Source: a virus. Taken from it: DNA of 64,000 bases. Position numbers and translations under genes: made by a program. This document shows positions 23,857 through 31,891 of this stretch, piece by piece (the first letter of the stretch is position 1; every line of letters starts with the position of its first letter). Where the stretch lies: positions 25,593 through 89,592 of the IMG/VR virus record IMGVR_UViG_3300042484_000849; one strand, written 5' to 3'. The notes beneath the pieces were generated by a model that was not told where the DNA came from, did not search any database, and saw nothing but the letters and a program-made list of their open reading frames with translations.

Positions 23857-25094
23857 TTTGTATTATGATATACATCAAACTGCGCCCACTGACCTCGCCA
23901 GTTGTCATGCTCGCCATCCATACCTTCATCATCAAGTTCATCACCATCATATACTAATCGTGTGATAACACTTGTGCCTTGAATATCCCAATTAAATACT
24001 TTAAGTTTCTTAGGTTCAAACACACCCTCGATACTAGTTTGAATACAAGAGCCTTTACCACCTTGAGTCCACATCAACCAGTAACCCTTACCTAGATGTT
24101 CTGGATATAGTTCTTCTAATTCTTCAGAGCAATCATAACGACTATCTTCTTCACCGTGTGCGTCACTAAAGAACGATTCTATGTCACCATCATAGATTGT
24201 CTCGCCTTCACTATTCTCAATAGTCATGTGAGTATCGTCTTGGTCAAAGCCCCAGAACGAATGTTTACCTTGATACTCATAGTAAGGCAAATCAAATTGT
24301 GCCGCCTTAGGAGTCTTGTTCTCATCGTAGTCATAGTTCTCATTAAGTGCATCGCTCAAATCATCTTCGTGTTCTTCACTACTCCAATGTTCGTATTGTT
24401 GTTTCTTAATCTTATGTACGCCGATCTCACGTGTACGACCCCAAACACGAATGGTGTATGTATCTTCGGGATAACTTTCCTGTAGTGAACCATCATCTTC
24501 TGTAGTCAATGTTTTAAACTCTGCTTTGAGTTCTTCCAATGCTTCTTCTAGTTCAGCTTCATCAACTAGTTCTTCATCTTCTTCCTCAGTTTCCTTAGCC
24601 CATCGTGCTGTACGTTCAGCACTTTCTTTTTCTGCTATGACACCGGCTTCTGTTAACTCAGTGTCACTTTCACAGTACGGGCAAACTTTTCTAGGATCAT
24701 CAATTTCAGTTCCGTCTTTAGCTACCCAAGACCATTCAGCATCATAACTCTGACCAGTCCACTTACAATTAGTACATTTGTGAGTATGTGGTGCTGGCTC
24801 AGGTTCACTATGCCAACTATCTTCATCACCTAGTTCATAGGTAACATCATAACCACCTTTACGATCAGTCCAACAATCATCGTATTGAAATTCCCATTCA
24901 ATCTCTACGTCATTCTCATAGGCATCATTAATAACATCTTCGTAATCAACCTCGCCGTCTACGATTTGCTTTAATTTTTCAGCAATCTCATCCTCATCTA
25001 AGTCAGGATAAATTTCACTTAATAGTGCTTCATCAATCTCAATAGCATATTGTCTATCATGTTGATGCCATTCGTGTTTAACTATTGTTACCAT
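23853..25094 (-). CDS. Highly acidic protein with zinc-ribbon motif
   Basis: About 30% of the first 115 residues of this 413-residue protein are Asp or Glu, and the middle is also strongly acidic (TEEEDEELVDEAELEEALEELKAEF). A zinc ribbon is likely from CTNCKW...CPYCES. Tandem tyrosine- and tryptophan-rich sheets follow. Such acidity is seen in DNA-mimic and anti-restriction proteins as well as in halophilic-type surfaces, but no known mimic is recognised. It has a good ribosome site (AGGAG) and lies next to the ligase gene. Confidence 0.65.
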   Translation of the reverse strand: MVTIVKHEWHQHDRQYAIEIDEALLSEIYPDLDEDEIAEKLKQIVDGEVDYEDVINDAYENDVEIEWEFQYDDCWTDRKGGYDVTYELGDEDSWHSEPEPAPHTHKCTNCKWTGQSYDAEWSWVAKDGTEIDDPRKVCPYCESDTELTEAGVIAEKESAERTARWAKETEEEDEELVDEAELEEALEELKAEFKTLTTEDDGSLQESYPEDTYTIRVWGRTREIGVHKIKKQQYEHWSSEEHEDDLSDALNENYDYDENKTPKAAQFDLPYYEYQGKHSFWGFDQDDTHMTIENSEGETIYDGDIESFFSDAHGEEDSRYDCSEELEELYPEHLGKGYWLMWTQGGKGSCIQTSIEGVFEPKKLKVFNWDIQGTSVITRLVYDGDELDDEGMDGEHDNWRGQWAQFDVYHNTK

Positions 25095-25118
25095 TATGTT
25101 CTCCTATATTCAATTATA

Positions 25119-26453
25119 TCACTTGTCGTCACGGAAACGAACAAATCTGGGGAAACGCAAACTATATGTTCCATCTTGATTCTGTGTAATCACATCACAT
25201 AAGACTTCAGCAGTGCGACCAATGACCAAATTACGGTTAGTCCAATAGTCATCTCTATCAGCATCACTAAAGCCACTACCCACATTGACTGTAATTTCTT
25301 TCCCGTCGTCAACTCCATGACAAACCAGTGCTCCAAGTCTTCCCAAGTTTCTACCAGTACCTTCTTCAACACCTACGACCTCCAAGTCTACAGTTAATGT
25401 TGGCTTCCATTTCATCCAGTCAGTACTACGCTTACAGATATACGGAGCCTCTAATTCTTTAATCATAATGCCTTCAAATCCTGCATTAACTTGATCCTTA
25501 GCATAACGTTCAAGTTGATCCTTACCTGCGGCTGTATCTAAGTCAACCATAATATGTGGTAATAGTTCAACATTAGGCATAGTGTCAACTACATGCCGAA
25601 TATGTTCAAGTATATTAATACGTTTACGTAGTTGAGCATTCCAATGACCTTCACGGAAATCACTTAAAGGAATAATATCAAAGATATTAAACACACTGTC
25701 ATCCGCTTGTACATCAGTCTTGCGGCGTGCTTGTCGCATTAGTTCCTGGAATGTATTACCAATCACTTCACCATCTAACACAAATCCATTAATCAATGCG
25801 TTCTGATGTCCTCTAGCAATCTTAACAAAGTTGTTGCTAATCTGTTCTTCAATATGACCAAAGTTATCAAATACTTTACCATTACGACTGAAACAAATAG
25901 TAGTTACTCCCTCACTTGCACTAGGTATAACCATCAACAATACACGTACACCATCCAACTTAGGCTCTAAACGTTTAGTGCCTTTCATCTCAGGACGACC
26001 TTCACTATTAGTTGCTAGTTGACAACCAAAGATAGGGATTTCATATTCTGTTTTCTTACAGATTTTGTTAATTGTTTTGTCACTAATACCTGCACGTAAA
26101 TCTCTACGAATAACAGGAGCACAGAATGTATTCCATTCTATACTATCAAAACGTTCACTGATTTCATTGATAGCATCTAGTGCGGCATTACCTGACAAAT
26201 CACGTTGTGATAACATAGTAAGTAATGTATTAAACTCACTCCAAGGATTTTCAGCATCAATGATGCCTGCTGTATCAGGAACTTTTCTTACACCAAACGT
26301 CACGTAGGGATTATAACAAGCTTTAGTCAAACCCAGAAAAATCTGAGCATTAGTGCTACCTAGGACACTTGCCTCAAGCGCCTGTAAAATGATATCTTCT
26401 TTATGAAGGCGGCTATCTGATTCGTTTAATTTATTAATCCAACTTGCACTCAT
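25119..26453 (-). CDS. ATP-dependent DNA ligase (T4 gp30-like)
   Basis: I choose the ATG at 26453, which overlaps the upstream stop (ATGA) and has GGAG upstream, giving 444 residues. The adenylation lysine is K165 in EPKLDGVR. Further nucleotidyltransferase motifs are visible: VLDGEVIG, GFEGIMIKE and DWMKWKP, then a C-terminal OB-like end. The enzyme seals nicks during replication and repair. The N-terminal helical DNA-binding part (about 1-130) fits T4 gp30. It sits in a minus-strand run of small genes. Confidence 0.92.
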   Translation of the reverse strand: MSASWINKLNESDSRLHKEDIILQALEASVLGSTNAQIFLGLTKACYNPYVTFGVRKVPDTAGIIDAENPWSEFNTLLTMLSQRDLSGNAALDAINEISERFDSIEWNTFCAPVIRRDLRAGISDKTINKICKKTEYEIPIFGCQLATNSEGRPEMKGTKRLEPKLDGVRVLLMVIPSASEGVTTICFSRNGKVFDNFGHIEEQISNNFVKIARGHQNALINGFVLDGEVIGNTFQELMRQARRKTDVQADDSVFNIFDIIPLSDFREGHWNAQLRKRINILEHIRHVVDTMPNVELLPHIMVDLDTAAGKDQLERYAKDQVNAGFEGIMIKELEAPYICKRSTDWMKWKPTLTVDLEVVGVEEGTGRNLGRLGALVCHGVDDGKEITVNVGSGFSDADRDDYWTNRNLVIGRTAEVLCDVITQNQDGTYSLRFPRFVRFRDDK

Positions 26454-26686
26454 AGTTTCTCTCCGCAATGTGGACACAGTCGGGTATTGGCATTACGCAT
26501 TTCCTTCAGTGTCTTGTTAAGTTTCTTAGCATCGGCTAGCTGACTTTTAATCATCTTACGATCCCTATCATGTTTGGCCTTGCCTAATTCAGCTTTAAGG
26601 TGTAGCTTCATTTTGTTAAGCCTACCCTCAAAGATTTCAATAAAGCCCGTTATGCCCGGGCCTTTGTCTGCTGGTGTAACATTCAT
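26450..26686 (-). CDS. Small coiled-coil protein with CxxC
   Basis: This 78-residue protein is Lys-rich and helical, with a coiled coil about 20-65 and a C-terminal CPHCGEKL. It could be half of a zinc knuckle completed by dimerisation. It overlaps the ligase start (ATGA). Function unknown; DNA or ligase association is only positional inference. Confidence 0.6.
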   Translation of the reverse strand: MNVTPADKGPGITGFIEIFEGRLNKMKLHLKAELGKAKHDRDRKMIKSQLADAKKLNKTLKEMRNANTRLCPHCGEKL

Positions 26687-26689
26687 ATT

Positions 26690-27199
26690 TTATCCTGAGA
26701 ATGGCCACGCTGTTGTTGCTACAAAAGGTGGACGGGGTTTAAGTTCTACTGTTTCAATACTCTCATTATACACGTCCTCGTCAATTTTGTCAACTACAAA
26801 CGGACCCAAAATAGTAATAGTATCTTCTTCTACTTCCCATTCGCTATAATCATATAACCAAGCCGCACCACTACGTTCATATTCATCATTTGGGTCACCG
26901 TTTGCCCAAAGTTCTTCAATTTCTTCTTTTTCTTCATCGGTAAAACTGTCATCAAACTCAAAATCTACGGCACAGAGGTCCTCAAGTTCACAACCCCAAC
27001 CGATAGTAGGATCTACTGAATGATATCTATCATCACTAAAGGGCAACTCGGATTCATCTTCTACAAAGCCTTGACCCCAGCGATATAGTTCGGTGACACT
27101 CCAACCACGGATGTTGCCTTGTTCATCTTTGCTGAAAACATCGTAGAATGCTTCAACTGATTTTTTATCAGTGGGTTTGATGCGATATAAGATAGCCAT
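26690..27199 (-). CDS. Acidic hypothetical protein
   Basis: This 169-residue protein is acidic, especially around FEFDDSFTDEEKEEIEELW. The N terminus, AILYRIKPTDKKSVEAFYDVFSKD, looks like a folded alpha/beta start. It shares a strong negative charge with the protein at 23853-25094, a few genes away. It ends 3 bases from the small coiled-coil gene. Function unknown. Confidence 0.6.
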   Translation of the reverse strand: MAILYRIKPTDKKSVEAFYDVFSKDEQGNIRGWSVTELYRWGQGFVEDESELPFSDDRYHSVDPTIGWGCELEDLCAVDFEFDDSFTDEEKEEIEELWANGDPNDEYERSGAAWLYDYSEWEVEEDTITILGPFVVDKIDEDVYNESIETVELKPRPPFVATTAWPFSG

Positions 27200-27381
27200 T
27201 ATTTTGCCTTACGGTTATTACATTCTTCGGTTACTTCAGTTGGTACATGTTCATATGTACCTAATTTGGAACATTGATACTCTAACACAATATAATCAGG
27301 ATCATCTGTGCTTTCCCGTACTAACCACAATATTCCTACAACTACTAGCATTGTTATAATTGTTGTTTTAATAGTATCCAT
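27199..27381 (-). CDS. Single-pass membrane hypothetical protein
   Basis: I use the ATG at 27381 behind AAGGAG, giving 60 residues, with a membrane helix near 8-25 and two cysteines in the soluble part. The ribosome site is inside a hairpin (27388-27401). That suggests its translation depends on ribosomes finishing the upstream gene. Function unknown. Confidence 0.6.
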   Translation of the reverse strand: MDTIKTTIITMLVVVGILWLVRESTDDPDYIVLEYQCSKLGTYEHVPTEVTEECNNRKAK

Positions 27382-27387
27382 GATGTT

Positions 27388-27401
27388 ACTCCTTACGGAG
27401 T
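27388..27401 (-). promoter_or_regulatory. Hairpin sequestering a ribosome binding site
   Basis: ACTCC, loop GTAA, GGAGT on the minus strand. The GGAG is the ribosome site of the gene starting at 27381, and the stop of the gene upstream is 7 bases away. Confidence 0.6.
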
Positions 27402-27407
27402 ATTTAG

Positions 27408-27836
27408 TTACCAACTGCTATTGTAAAATACTTTTAGTCCTAAGAACACTTCTGCCTTAGCGTTGTTTACAAATTCAAGGTCTTGTTCATAGTAATGATT
27501 ATCAGATGGATTACCAAAGAAGAAACCTTCTGTATCTGGAAGTTGACCGTGACGAATGGCTCGTTCAAGGTTATCTAAGTCATCCCATGTTAGTTCTAAC
27601 TCAATGCCGTTGAATATAGGCCAACCAACACTTTGCCTTGGACGACCTTTACTAACCCAGAGTTGTTCCATCCAACCATGTAAGTTAGGATGCTTACGCC
27701 AATACGCAATCTCGTACGGCTTAGTAACTGTATCACTTTCAAAATCATTTGTTGTTCCATTAAACTCTGCATTTTCGTAGAATTCATTGTATTGCCCTCT
27801 TTTGCTGGCAACATAAGCATACATATCTAGTCCCAT
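27408..27836 (-). CDS. Conserved phage protein (MGLDMYAY-type)
   Basis: I use the ATG at 27836, which has GGAGG 5 bases upstream; a GTG at 27869 overlapping the previous stop is the alternative. The 142-residue product begins MGLDMYAYVASK, a signature seen in many phage proteins of unknown function. It has a conserved-looking WRKHPNLHGWMEQLW and later helix with DDLDNLERAIRHGQLP. No activity can be assigned. Confidence 0.65.
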   Translation of the reverse strand: MGLDMYAYVASKRGQYNEFYENAEFNGTTNDFESDTVTKPYEIAYWRKHPNLHGWMEQLWVSKGRPRQSVGWPIFNGIELELTWDDLDNLERAIRHGQLPDTEGFFFGNPSDNHYYEQDLEFVNNAKAEVFLGLKVFYNSSW

Positions 27837-27865
27837 AATATCCTCCACCTTTTTACGTTTATATT

Positions 27866-27994
27866 TCACTTAGCTTGTTCAACAGTTACCTGTTTAACTT
27901 TTTCCACACCGTTGTCAGCCATTTTAGCAATACCGCTAAAGCCTACAGTTGATACAATAATACCAAGAACAAAACCTATTAATAAATTTGTCAT
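27866..27994 (-). CDS. Small membrane microprotein
   Basis: This 42-residue reading frame has a good GGAG site and one membrane helix (LLIGFVLGIIVSTVGFSGIA) followed by a charged tail (MADNGVEKVKQVTVEQAK). It resembles small membrane proteins conserved in T4-like aquatic phages. Function unknown. Confidence 0.65.
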   Translation of the reverse strand: MTNLLIGFVLGIIVSTVGFSGIAKMADNGVEKVKQVTVEQAK

Positions 27995-27995
27995 T

Positions 27996-28226
27996 TTAAA
28001 TCTCCGGAAATTCATACTTTTGCCAATTTTCAGCATACTCTGTTTCTAAAACAGTTGCCGCATCTGTATAGCCATGATTGACTAATGTTTGAGTACAAGA
28101 CTCAATAACCAACCTAGCAAACTTATCAGGATCAAAATCATGTGCATAGGTAAAAATATTACCGTCCTCATCAATTTCAATATAACCACCTGCTTGCTTA
28201 AACATAATTTGCATATCTTTATTCAT
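27996..28226 (-). CDS. Small phage protein, KFAxLIVxxC family
   Basis: This 76-residue protein contains DPDKFARLVIESCTQTLVNHG, the same pattern as the genes at 28219-28446 and 35544-35726. The N terminus shows MNKDMQIMFKQAGGYIEIDEDG. The start at 28226 overlaps the upstream gene's end. The family is common and uncharacterised in phages. It looks helical with one conserved Cys. Confidence 0.65.
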   Translation of the reverse strand: MNKDMQIMFKQAGGYIEIDEDGNIFTYAHDFDPDKFARLVIESCTQTLVNHGYTDAATVLETEYAENWQKYEFPEI

Positions 28227-28446
28227 CACTCATCTCCTCAATTCCAAAATGGATTAACAGGTCTCTACCTAACAAAGGACCATGTTCCCACACACTACGG
28301 GCATAACGGTCACATTCTTTGACAATCAGTTTTGCAAACTTTTCAGTATCAAACCGATCAACCATATAATTGTCAAACGCATTAGTACCACGTACTTCAC
28401 GCACGATACATTGTGCCTTTAACTTTTGAATCAATTCTGTATTCAC
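28219..28446 (-). CDS. Small phage protein, KFAxLIVxxC family
   Basis: This 75-residue protein has DTEKFAKLIVKECDRYA and ends in GRDLLIHFGIEE, matching the C terminus of the paralogue at 35544 (SDLIKQHFGVE). It overlaps both neighbours, so the block is translationally coupled. Function unknown. Confidence 0.65.
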   Translation of the reverse strand: MNTELIQKLKAQCIVREVRGTNAFDNYMVDRFDTEKFAKLIVKECDRYARSVWEHGPLLGRDLLIHFGIEEMSDE

Positions 28447-29186
28447 GCAATCACCTTTACACGATTAAGTTGGGTACTGTTATCTCTATGTGCTTTAACA
28501 GTACCTTGAATTTCAAGTACTTTGCCAATATCCAATGCTTCTTTATAAGCAAAGAACACTACTTGGTCATCAGTAGTAATACCAGTAACATAGTTTGTAT
28601 TCCATTTCATTGAAAATACTGATTTCAATACTTCAATAGAAGCATTCACCTTGTCATTAGCTTTACCAATAAAACCACCTGTAGCAAAGTTAATACGTTG
28701 ATCCGCCGATTGACGTACAACACCACGCTCGTAGCATGAAGGCAAACTAGCAATAACAGCAACATCATAATTACCAGTGATAACATCACGATTAGCAATA
28801 AGCATTGCGGTGTTGTCAAAATCACTTAGTTGTTTACCTTGCAGGATCTTGAATGTATATGCTTGATAAAAAGCACGAACCTTTACACCCTGTTCACGAT
28901 CCTTGTCGGTGATACCTGATAGGTCTGCTAACAATTGTTCAATAATCATACGATTGGATAGTTTTGTTGTAGCAGGATCTGATTCTGAAACCACGCTCAA
29001 CTTGATATAACTACCATTGATACGTTGAGCCGCACATGCCGCACTCCACACATCATCGGCATTGTAATTCACAACAACCTTTTGAGTTTTGGTTCTTGCA
29101 CGATAAGGAGTAGCATCATCCTCGTGACCCATACGTTGAATTTGACGACTAGTCATATTTGATACGTTAGCAAATCCGTACATCAT
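28443..29186 (-). CDS. Hypothetical phage protein
   Basis: This 247-residue protein has a start with two adjacent ATG codons; the second (29183) has the better spacing from GGAG. The N-terminal part has RARTKTQKVVVNYNADDVWSAACAAQRINGSY, and the rest is mixed alpha/beta with no known motif. It overlaps the downstream gene by 4 bases. It is the largest protein of this small-gene block and may be its main functional gene. Function unknown. Confidence 0.6.
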   Translation of the reverse strand: MMYGFANVSNMTSRQIQRMGHEDDATPYRARTKTQKVVVNYNADDVWSAACAAQRINGSYIKLSVVSESDPATTKLSNRMIIEQLLADLSGITDKDREQGVKVRAFYQAYTFKILQGKQLSDFDNTAMLIANRDVITGNYDVAVIASLPSCYERGVVRQSADQRINFATGGFIGKANDKVNASIEVLKSVFSMKWNTNYVTGITTDDQVVFFAYKEALDIGKVLEIQGTVKAHRDNSTQLNRVKVIA

Positions 29187-29193
29187 CTTCTCC

Positions 29194-29460
29194 TTAAATT
29201 TCAGTTTCGTATTCGTAAAACTTAACAGATGGATCCAACTGTTTCAATTGTTTAGCGGCAGTCATCAACTCCTTATATCTCCGATTGACCTCTGCGCGGG
29301 GAAGTTCACCATCGCAGGTCAAGTTCTCAGGGCTAAGAGCAGAATCAATTTGATCTGCCAAACGTTGACGACCTTGGGCAGTAGCAATTTCGTATTGCTC
29401 ACCTTTGAAGAAACTGTTCCAGTGATTCTTCTGGTCAATGTATTTTTGCAATGCTTTCAT
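29194..29460 (-). CDS. Small hypothetical protein of the second early array
   Basis: This 88-residue protein is helical, charged and begins MKALQKYIDQKNHWNSFFKG. It has its own consensus promoter at 29495. The promoter and leader match those of the array at 10.9-12.7 kb, so the two blocks are probably co-regulated. Function unknown. Confidence 0.65.
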   Translation of the reverse strand: MKALQKYIDQKNHWNSFFKGEQYEIATAQGRQRLADQIDSALSPENLTCDGELPRAEVNRRYKELMTAAKQLKQLDPSVKFYEYETEI

Positions 29461-29494
29461 GTTTAACTCCTATTGTTTAACTGTTTAAGATTCT

Positions 29495-29523
29495 ATTATA
29501 TACCCAAATTGATTTATTGTCAA
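29495..29523 (-). promoter_or_regulatory. Consensus sigma70 promoter (second array, copy 1)
   Basis: TTGACA, 17 bases, TATAAT, with the shared leader AATCTTAAACAGTTAAAC. Confidence 0.9.
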
Positions 29524-29525
29524 AT

Positions 29526-29846
29526 TTAGGAGCCTGTAGTCACAAATAAGATTTCAGGGTCAATTGAGCTTTGTTTGAAAGACTCAATAAAAATGTGATG
29601 GTTGTCACCACTGTTACTGATAAGAGTATCAGCCGCAATATACAATGACTTCCAAGTATTACCTTCAATAGCAACCTCATGATCACCGGATCCATAAGCC
29701 TGATAGATAACTTTTGTGACACCTTTGAAAGGATGAGTTTCGTGCAAGGCGTCAACCTCGTAGATTGACCAAACGGCATTCAAACCCAACTCGTCACGTG
29801 CTTTATCAAAATAAGCAAATTTAACATCAAATTCTTGGTCTGTCAT
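29526..29846 (-). CDS. Small hypothetical protein of the second early array
   Basis: This 106-residue protein has an alpha/beta pattern, with TDQEFDVKFAYFDKARDELGLN and later AIEGNTWKSLYIAADTLI. It has its own promoter at 29879. No motif is recognised. Confidence 0.65.
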   Translation of the reverse strand: MTDQEFDVKFAYFDKARDELGLNAVWSIYEVDALHETHPFKGVTKVIYQAYGSGDHEVAIEGNTWKSLYIAADTLISNSGDNHHIFIESFKQSSIDPEILFVTTGS

Positions 29847-29878
29847 TTTATGTCCTTTATCTAACTGTCTAAGATTCT

Positions 29879-29907
29879 ATTATAAGCCCAAATCCATTTA
29901 ATGTCAA
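29879..29907 (-). promoter_or_regulatory. Consensus sigma70 promoter (second array, copy 2)
   Basis: TTGACA, 17 bases, TATAAT, with the leader AATCTTAGACAGTTAGAT. Confidence 0.9.
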
Positions 29908-29909
29908 AT

Positions 29910-30242
29910 TTATGCGGCTAATTTTTGTTGCATTTTTGCAACATTATCTTGGACCAATTGCTCAAATCCTGATTTAGTAACTGAGTAACCCTGTTCTTTG
30001 AGCATCTTTTTAATGTGGGGTTGAATAAAACCCTTAGACTGTAGGATTTCTAGCGGGGATTCACTTTCCAAACGGGCAAAGTATTCCTCAACTGTAAAGT
30101 TCTTTGTAAGGAATGTAAGGAAACTTGCTTTGCTACCTTTAGCATATTTGAAACGTACTACAAACTTTGTAGTACCGTCAACTGGGTTTGTATAGTCAAC
30201 ATACTCTGTACCGTAGAAGTTGCCCTTGATGAATTTAGTCAT
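29910..30242 (-). CDS. Small basic hypothetical protein of the second early array
   Basis: This 110-residue protein is Lys-rich with a central helix (FTVEEYFARLESESPLEILQSKGF) and a C-terminal helical part (FEQLVQDNVAKMQQKLAA). The N-terminal third (YVDYTNPVDGTTKFVVRFKYAKGSK) is a small beta unit. It is the first gene of the second array and has its own promoter. Function unknown. Confidence 0.65.
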   Translation of the reverse strand: MTKFIKGNFYGTEYVDYTNPVDGTTKFVVRFKYAKGSKASFLTFLTKNFTVEEYFARLESESPLEILQSKGFIQPHIKKMLKEQGYSVTKSGFEQLVQDNVAKMQQKLAA

Positions 30243-30275
30243 AATTTAGTCCTTTTCTTTACTGTCTATGTATGT

Positions 30276-30304
30276 ATTATATAGCCAAATCCATTTAATG
30301 TCAA
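30276..30304 (-). promoter_or_regulatory. Consensus sigma70 promoter (second array, copy 3)
   Basis: TTGACA, 17 bases, TATAAT. The leader is slightly changed (ACATACATAGACAGTAAAG). Confidence 0.88.
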
Positions 30305-30314
30305 ATTTTGGGCA

Positions 30315-30346
30315 TAAAAAAGCCCCGTTTCCGGGGTATTTTTTTT
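30315..30346. terminator. Bidirectional rho-independent terminator
   Basis: CCCCG/CGGGG with a 4-base loop (GAAA on the minus strand), flanked by A and T runs on both sides. It ends the glycosyltransferase-like gene on the minus strand and insulates the promoter at 30276. Confidence 0.9.
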
Positions 30347-30351
30347 GAATA

Positions 30352-31257
30352 CTAACGTACTACACTTTTATTAGAACCGTCTCCACCACCAAATTTGCTT
30401 TCCCAATCTTTGTCCATTATGACATTATATTTCTTTATATTTGCCATCCAACTAATTAAATCTCGTTCCATTTCTCCTACCTTACCTACATTGTTTGGAA
30501 CTTTAACTGTATTGTTAGGTAATAGAATTCTGGATTTAGCATGATGACCTACAATGTTATTAAAATTTATATCTTTATGCCAAATAGGATCTAAGTATTC
30601 TATGCCAAATCTAGTAGCTACACTTAGTGGTGCAAATTTATAACCACATGATGCTAATGCCGGTCTAAGTAATCCAGTAAGTTGAACATCCTCATTCCAA
30701 TTATGAATCCAGGGTTTAGCTTTCTTCATCGAATCATTTTTTAACATGATAGGTTCAGGACTAGTATGTGTAATTCCTAAAACATTACATGCTTCTAAAA
30801 ATCTTTTACTTCTTAATGAGAATCCGCCGTTTTGTACAACCAATGTATTAGGTTTATCAAGCCAATGAAATTGTAAAAACAAATGTTCAATGTTAGAAGC
30901 GTCATTACTAAATTGAAATCCACAATGAGTAGGGGGACCAATGTAATCATATTCATAAAATTCTTCAGTGAATTTGTCACCGTTAAGTACCCAACCATCA
31001 TCTTGAACCACTAAACAGTAATCTGTTTTAATAAATGCATATAATGAATGCATCATAAAAACAGTATATTGTTTGTAATTTAGAAAATATATGTGCTTCC
31101 ATTCTATTTCATCTGGAAGATTTTCTGGTTTTTCTATTGATAGAAGTAACCCTTTACTGCCGGGTAATTCTTGCATACTTTTCATAATAGAAGGTATGGC
31201 AACAGAACCATTATTGTGACCAACTACGGACACAATGGTCAATTGATCATGTATCAT
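30352..31257 (-). CDS. DUF5672-like glycosyltransferase
   Basis: This 301-residue protein has the segment QYTVFMMHSLYAFIKTDYCLVVQDDGWVLNG followed by YDYIGPPTH, typical of DUF5672 proteins with a nucleotide-sugar transferase-like fold. The DDG would bind the metal and sugar nucleotide. It probably modifies a polysaccharide, protein or nucleic acid. It has a strong terminator directly after it and overlaps the gene upstream by one base (TAATG-type). Confidence 0.72.
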   Translation of the reverse strand: MIHDQLTIVSVVGHNNGSVAIPSIMKSMQELPGSKGLLLSIEKPENLPDEIEWKHIYFLNYKQYTVFMMHSLYAFIKTDYCLVVQDDGWVLNGDKFTEEFYEYDYIGPPTHCGFQFSNDASNIEHLFLQFHWLDKPNTLVVQNGGFSLRSKRFLEACNVLGITHTSPEPIMLKNDSMKKAKPWIHNWNEDVQLTGLLRPALASCGYKFAPLSVATRFGIEYLDPIWHKDINFNNIVGHHAKSRILLPNNTVKVPNNVGKVGEMERDLISWMANIKKYNVIMDKDWESKFGGGDGSNKSVVR

Positions 31258-31526
31258 TATTTTTTGCTAGAAGCCTGATTAACAAAGCCGTACATTTTTT
31301 CAGCAGTTTCAAGGATCTTATCTAGACCCGGAAACTCTGGCATGTTTACTTTGTTAACAATTTGTCCGGTTTTTTCATCACGTTCGGCACTGACTTCCCA
31401 GCCCATATATTTAGCATGATACTCTTGACCTACTAGGTCTTTAGCCATTGATAAAATATCGGTACGAATTTCGTAACCATTTTTATTGAATTTAACTTCT
31501 GGTAGTTTTGGTGTGTAGTCTGACAT
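31257..31526 (-). CDS. Conserved T4-like phage protein
   Basis: This 89-residue protein contains KNGYEIRTDILSMAKDLVGQEYHAKYMGWEVSAERDEKTGQIV, which resembles a family shared by T4-like cyanophages and other aquatic myoviruses. It is predicted to be alpha/beta with a Trp-containing core. The function is unknown, but conservation among T4-like genomes suggests a core or virion-related role. Confidence 0.65.
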   Translation of the reverse strand: MSDYTPKLPEVKFNKNGYEIRTDILSMAKDLVGQEYHAKYMGWEVSAERDEKTGQIVNKVNMPEFPGLDKILETAEKMYGFVNQASSKK

Positions 31527-31550
31527 TGTGTTTCCTTACTGTGTTAATGT

Positions 31551-31646
31551 TCATACAGTATATATTACTTTTTTAGGTTGTTCAAATCTTTCGGGGAAAT
31601 TAAGTCGTTCCCATTCTTCATCTGACACCGGCCACCAAGTAGTCAT
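31551..31646 (-). CDS. Microprotein, translationally coupled
   Basis: This 31-residue frame (MTTWWPVSDEEWERLNFP...) shares its ATG with the stop of the next frame upstream (ATGA). It lies between two coupled microproteins and the conserved T4-like gene. It is rich in Trp and charged. The chain of overlaps supports it; function unknown. Confidence 0.5.
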   Translation of the reverse strand: MTTWWPVSDEEWERLNFPERFEQPKKVIYTV

Positions 31647-31726
31647 TTCATTTTACTTGCTTTGTAGTCTTTGATAGACTGTATTGCCTCTAGTAGGCTG
31701 TTGAATAGTTGTTTAAGTGTGTTCAT
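31643..31726 (-). CDS. Microprotein, translationally coupled
   Basis: This 27-residue frame (MNTLKQLFNSLLEAIQSIKDYKASKMK) is amphipathic-helical. Its start overlaps the end of the frame above and its end overlaps the frame below (ATGA). It could be a small membrane-associated or regulatory peptide. No homologue is claimed. Confidence 0.45.
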   Translation of the reverse strand: MNTLKQLFNSLLEAIQSIKDYKASKMK

Positions 31727-31890
31727 AGAAATCTCCAATCTGATTGTTTGCGATGGAACTCATGGGTCAATCGCTCAATGTCGCCTGCATCTTTTGGATT
31801 TCGGCCAACAATATATCTTTCTAACTCTGTTCCGTAGGTATCTGTAGAGAAACCCAGGAACGCTATAAGCATCCCTAGAAGTTTCTTCAT
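31723..31890 (-). CDS. Small secreted or membrane-anchored protein
   Basis: This 55-residue frame begins with a signal-like hydrophobic segment (KKLLGMLIAFLGFSTDTYG) and continues with ELERYIVGRNPKDAGDIERLTHEFHRK, a small motif often seen in phage proteins. Its start codon lies 1 base after the stop of the phasin-sized gene above. Function unknown. Confidence 0.55.
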   Translation of the reverse strand: MKKLLGMLIAFLGFSTDTYGTELERYIVGRNPKDAGDIERLTHEFHRKQSDWRFL

Positions 31891-31891
31891 A

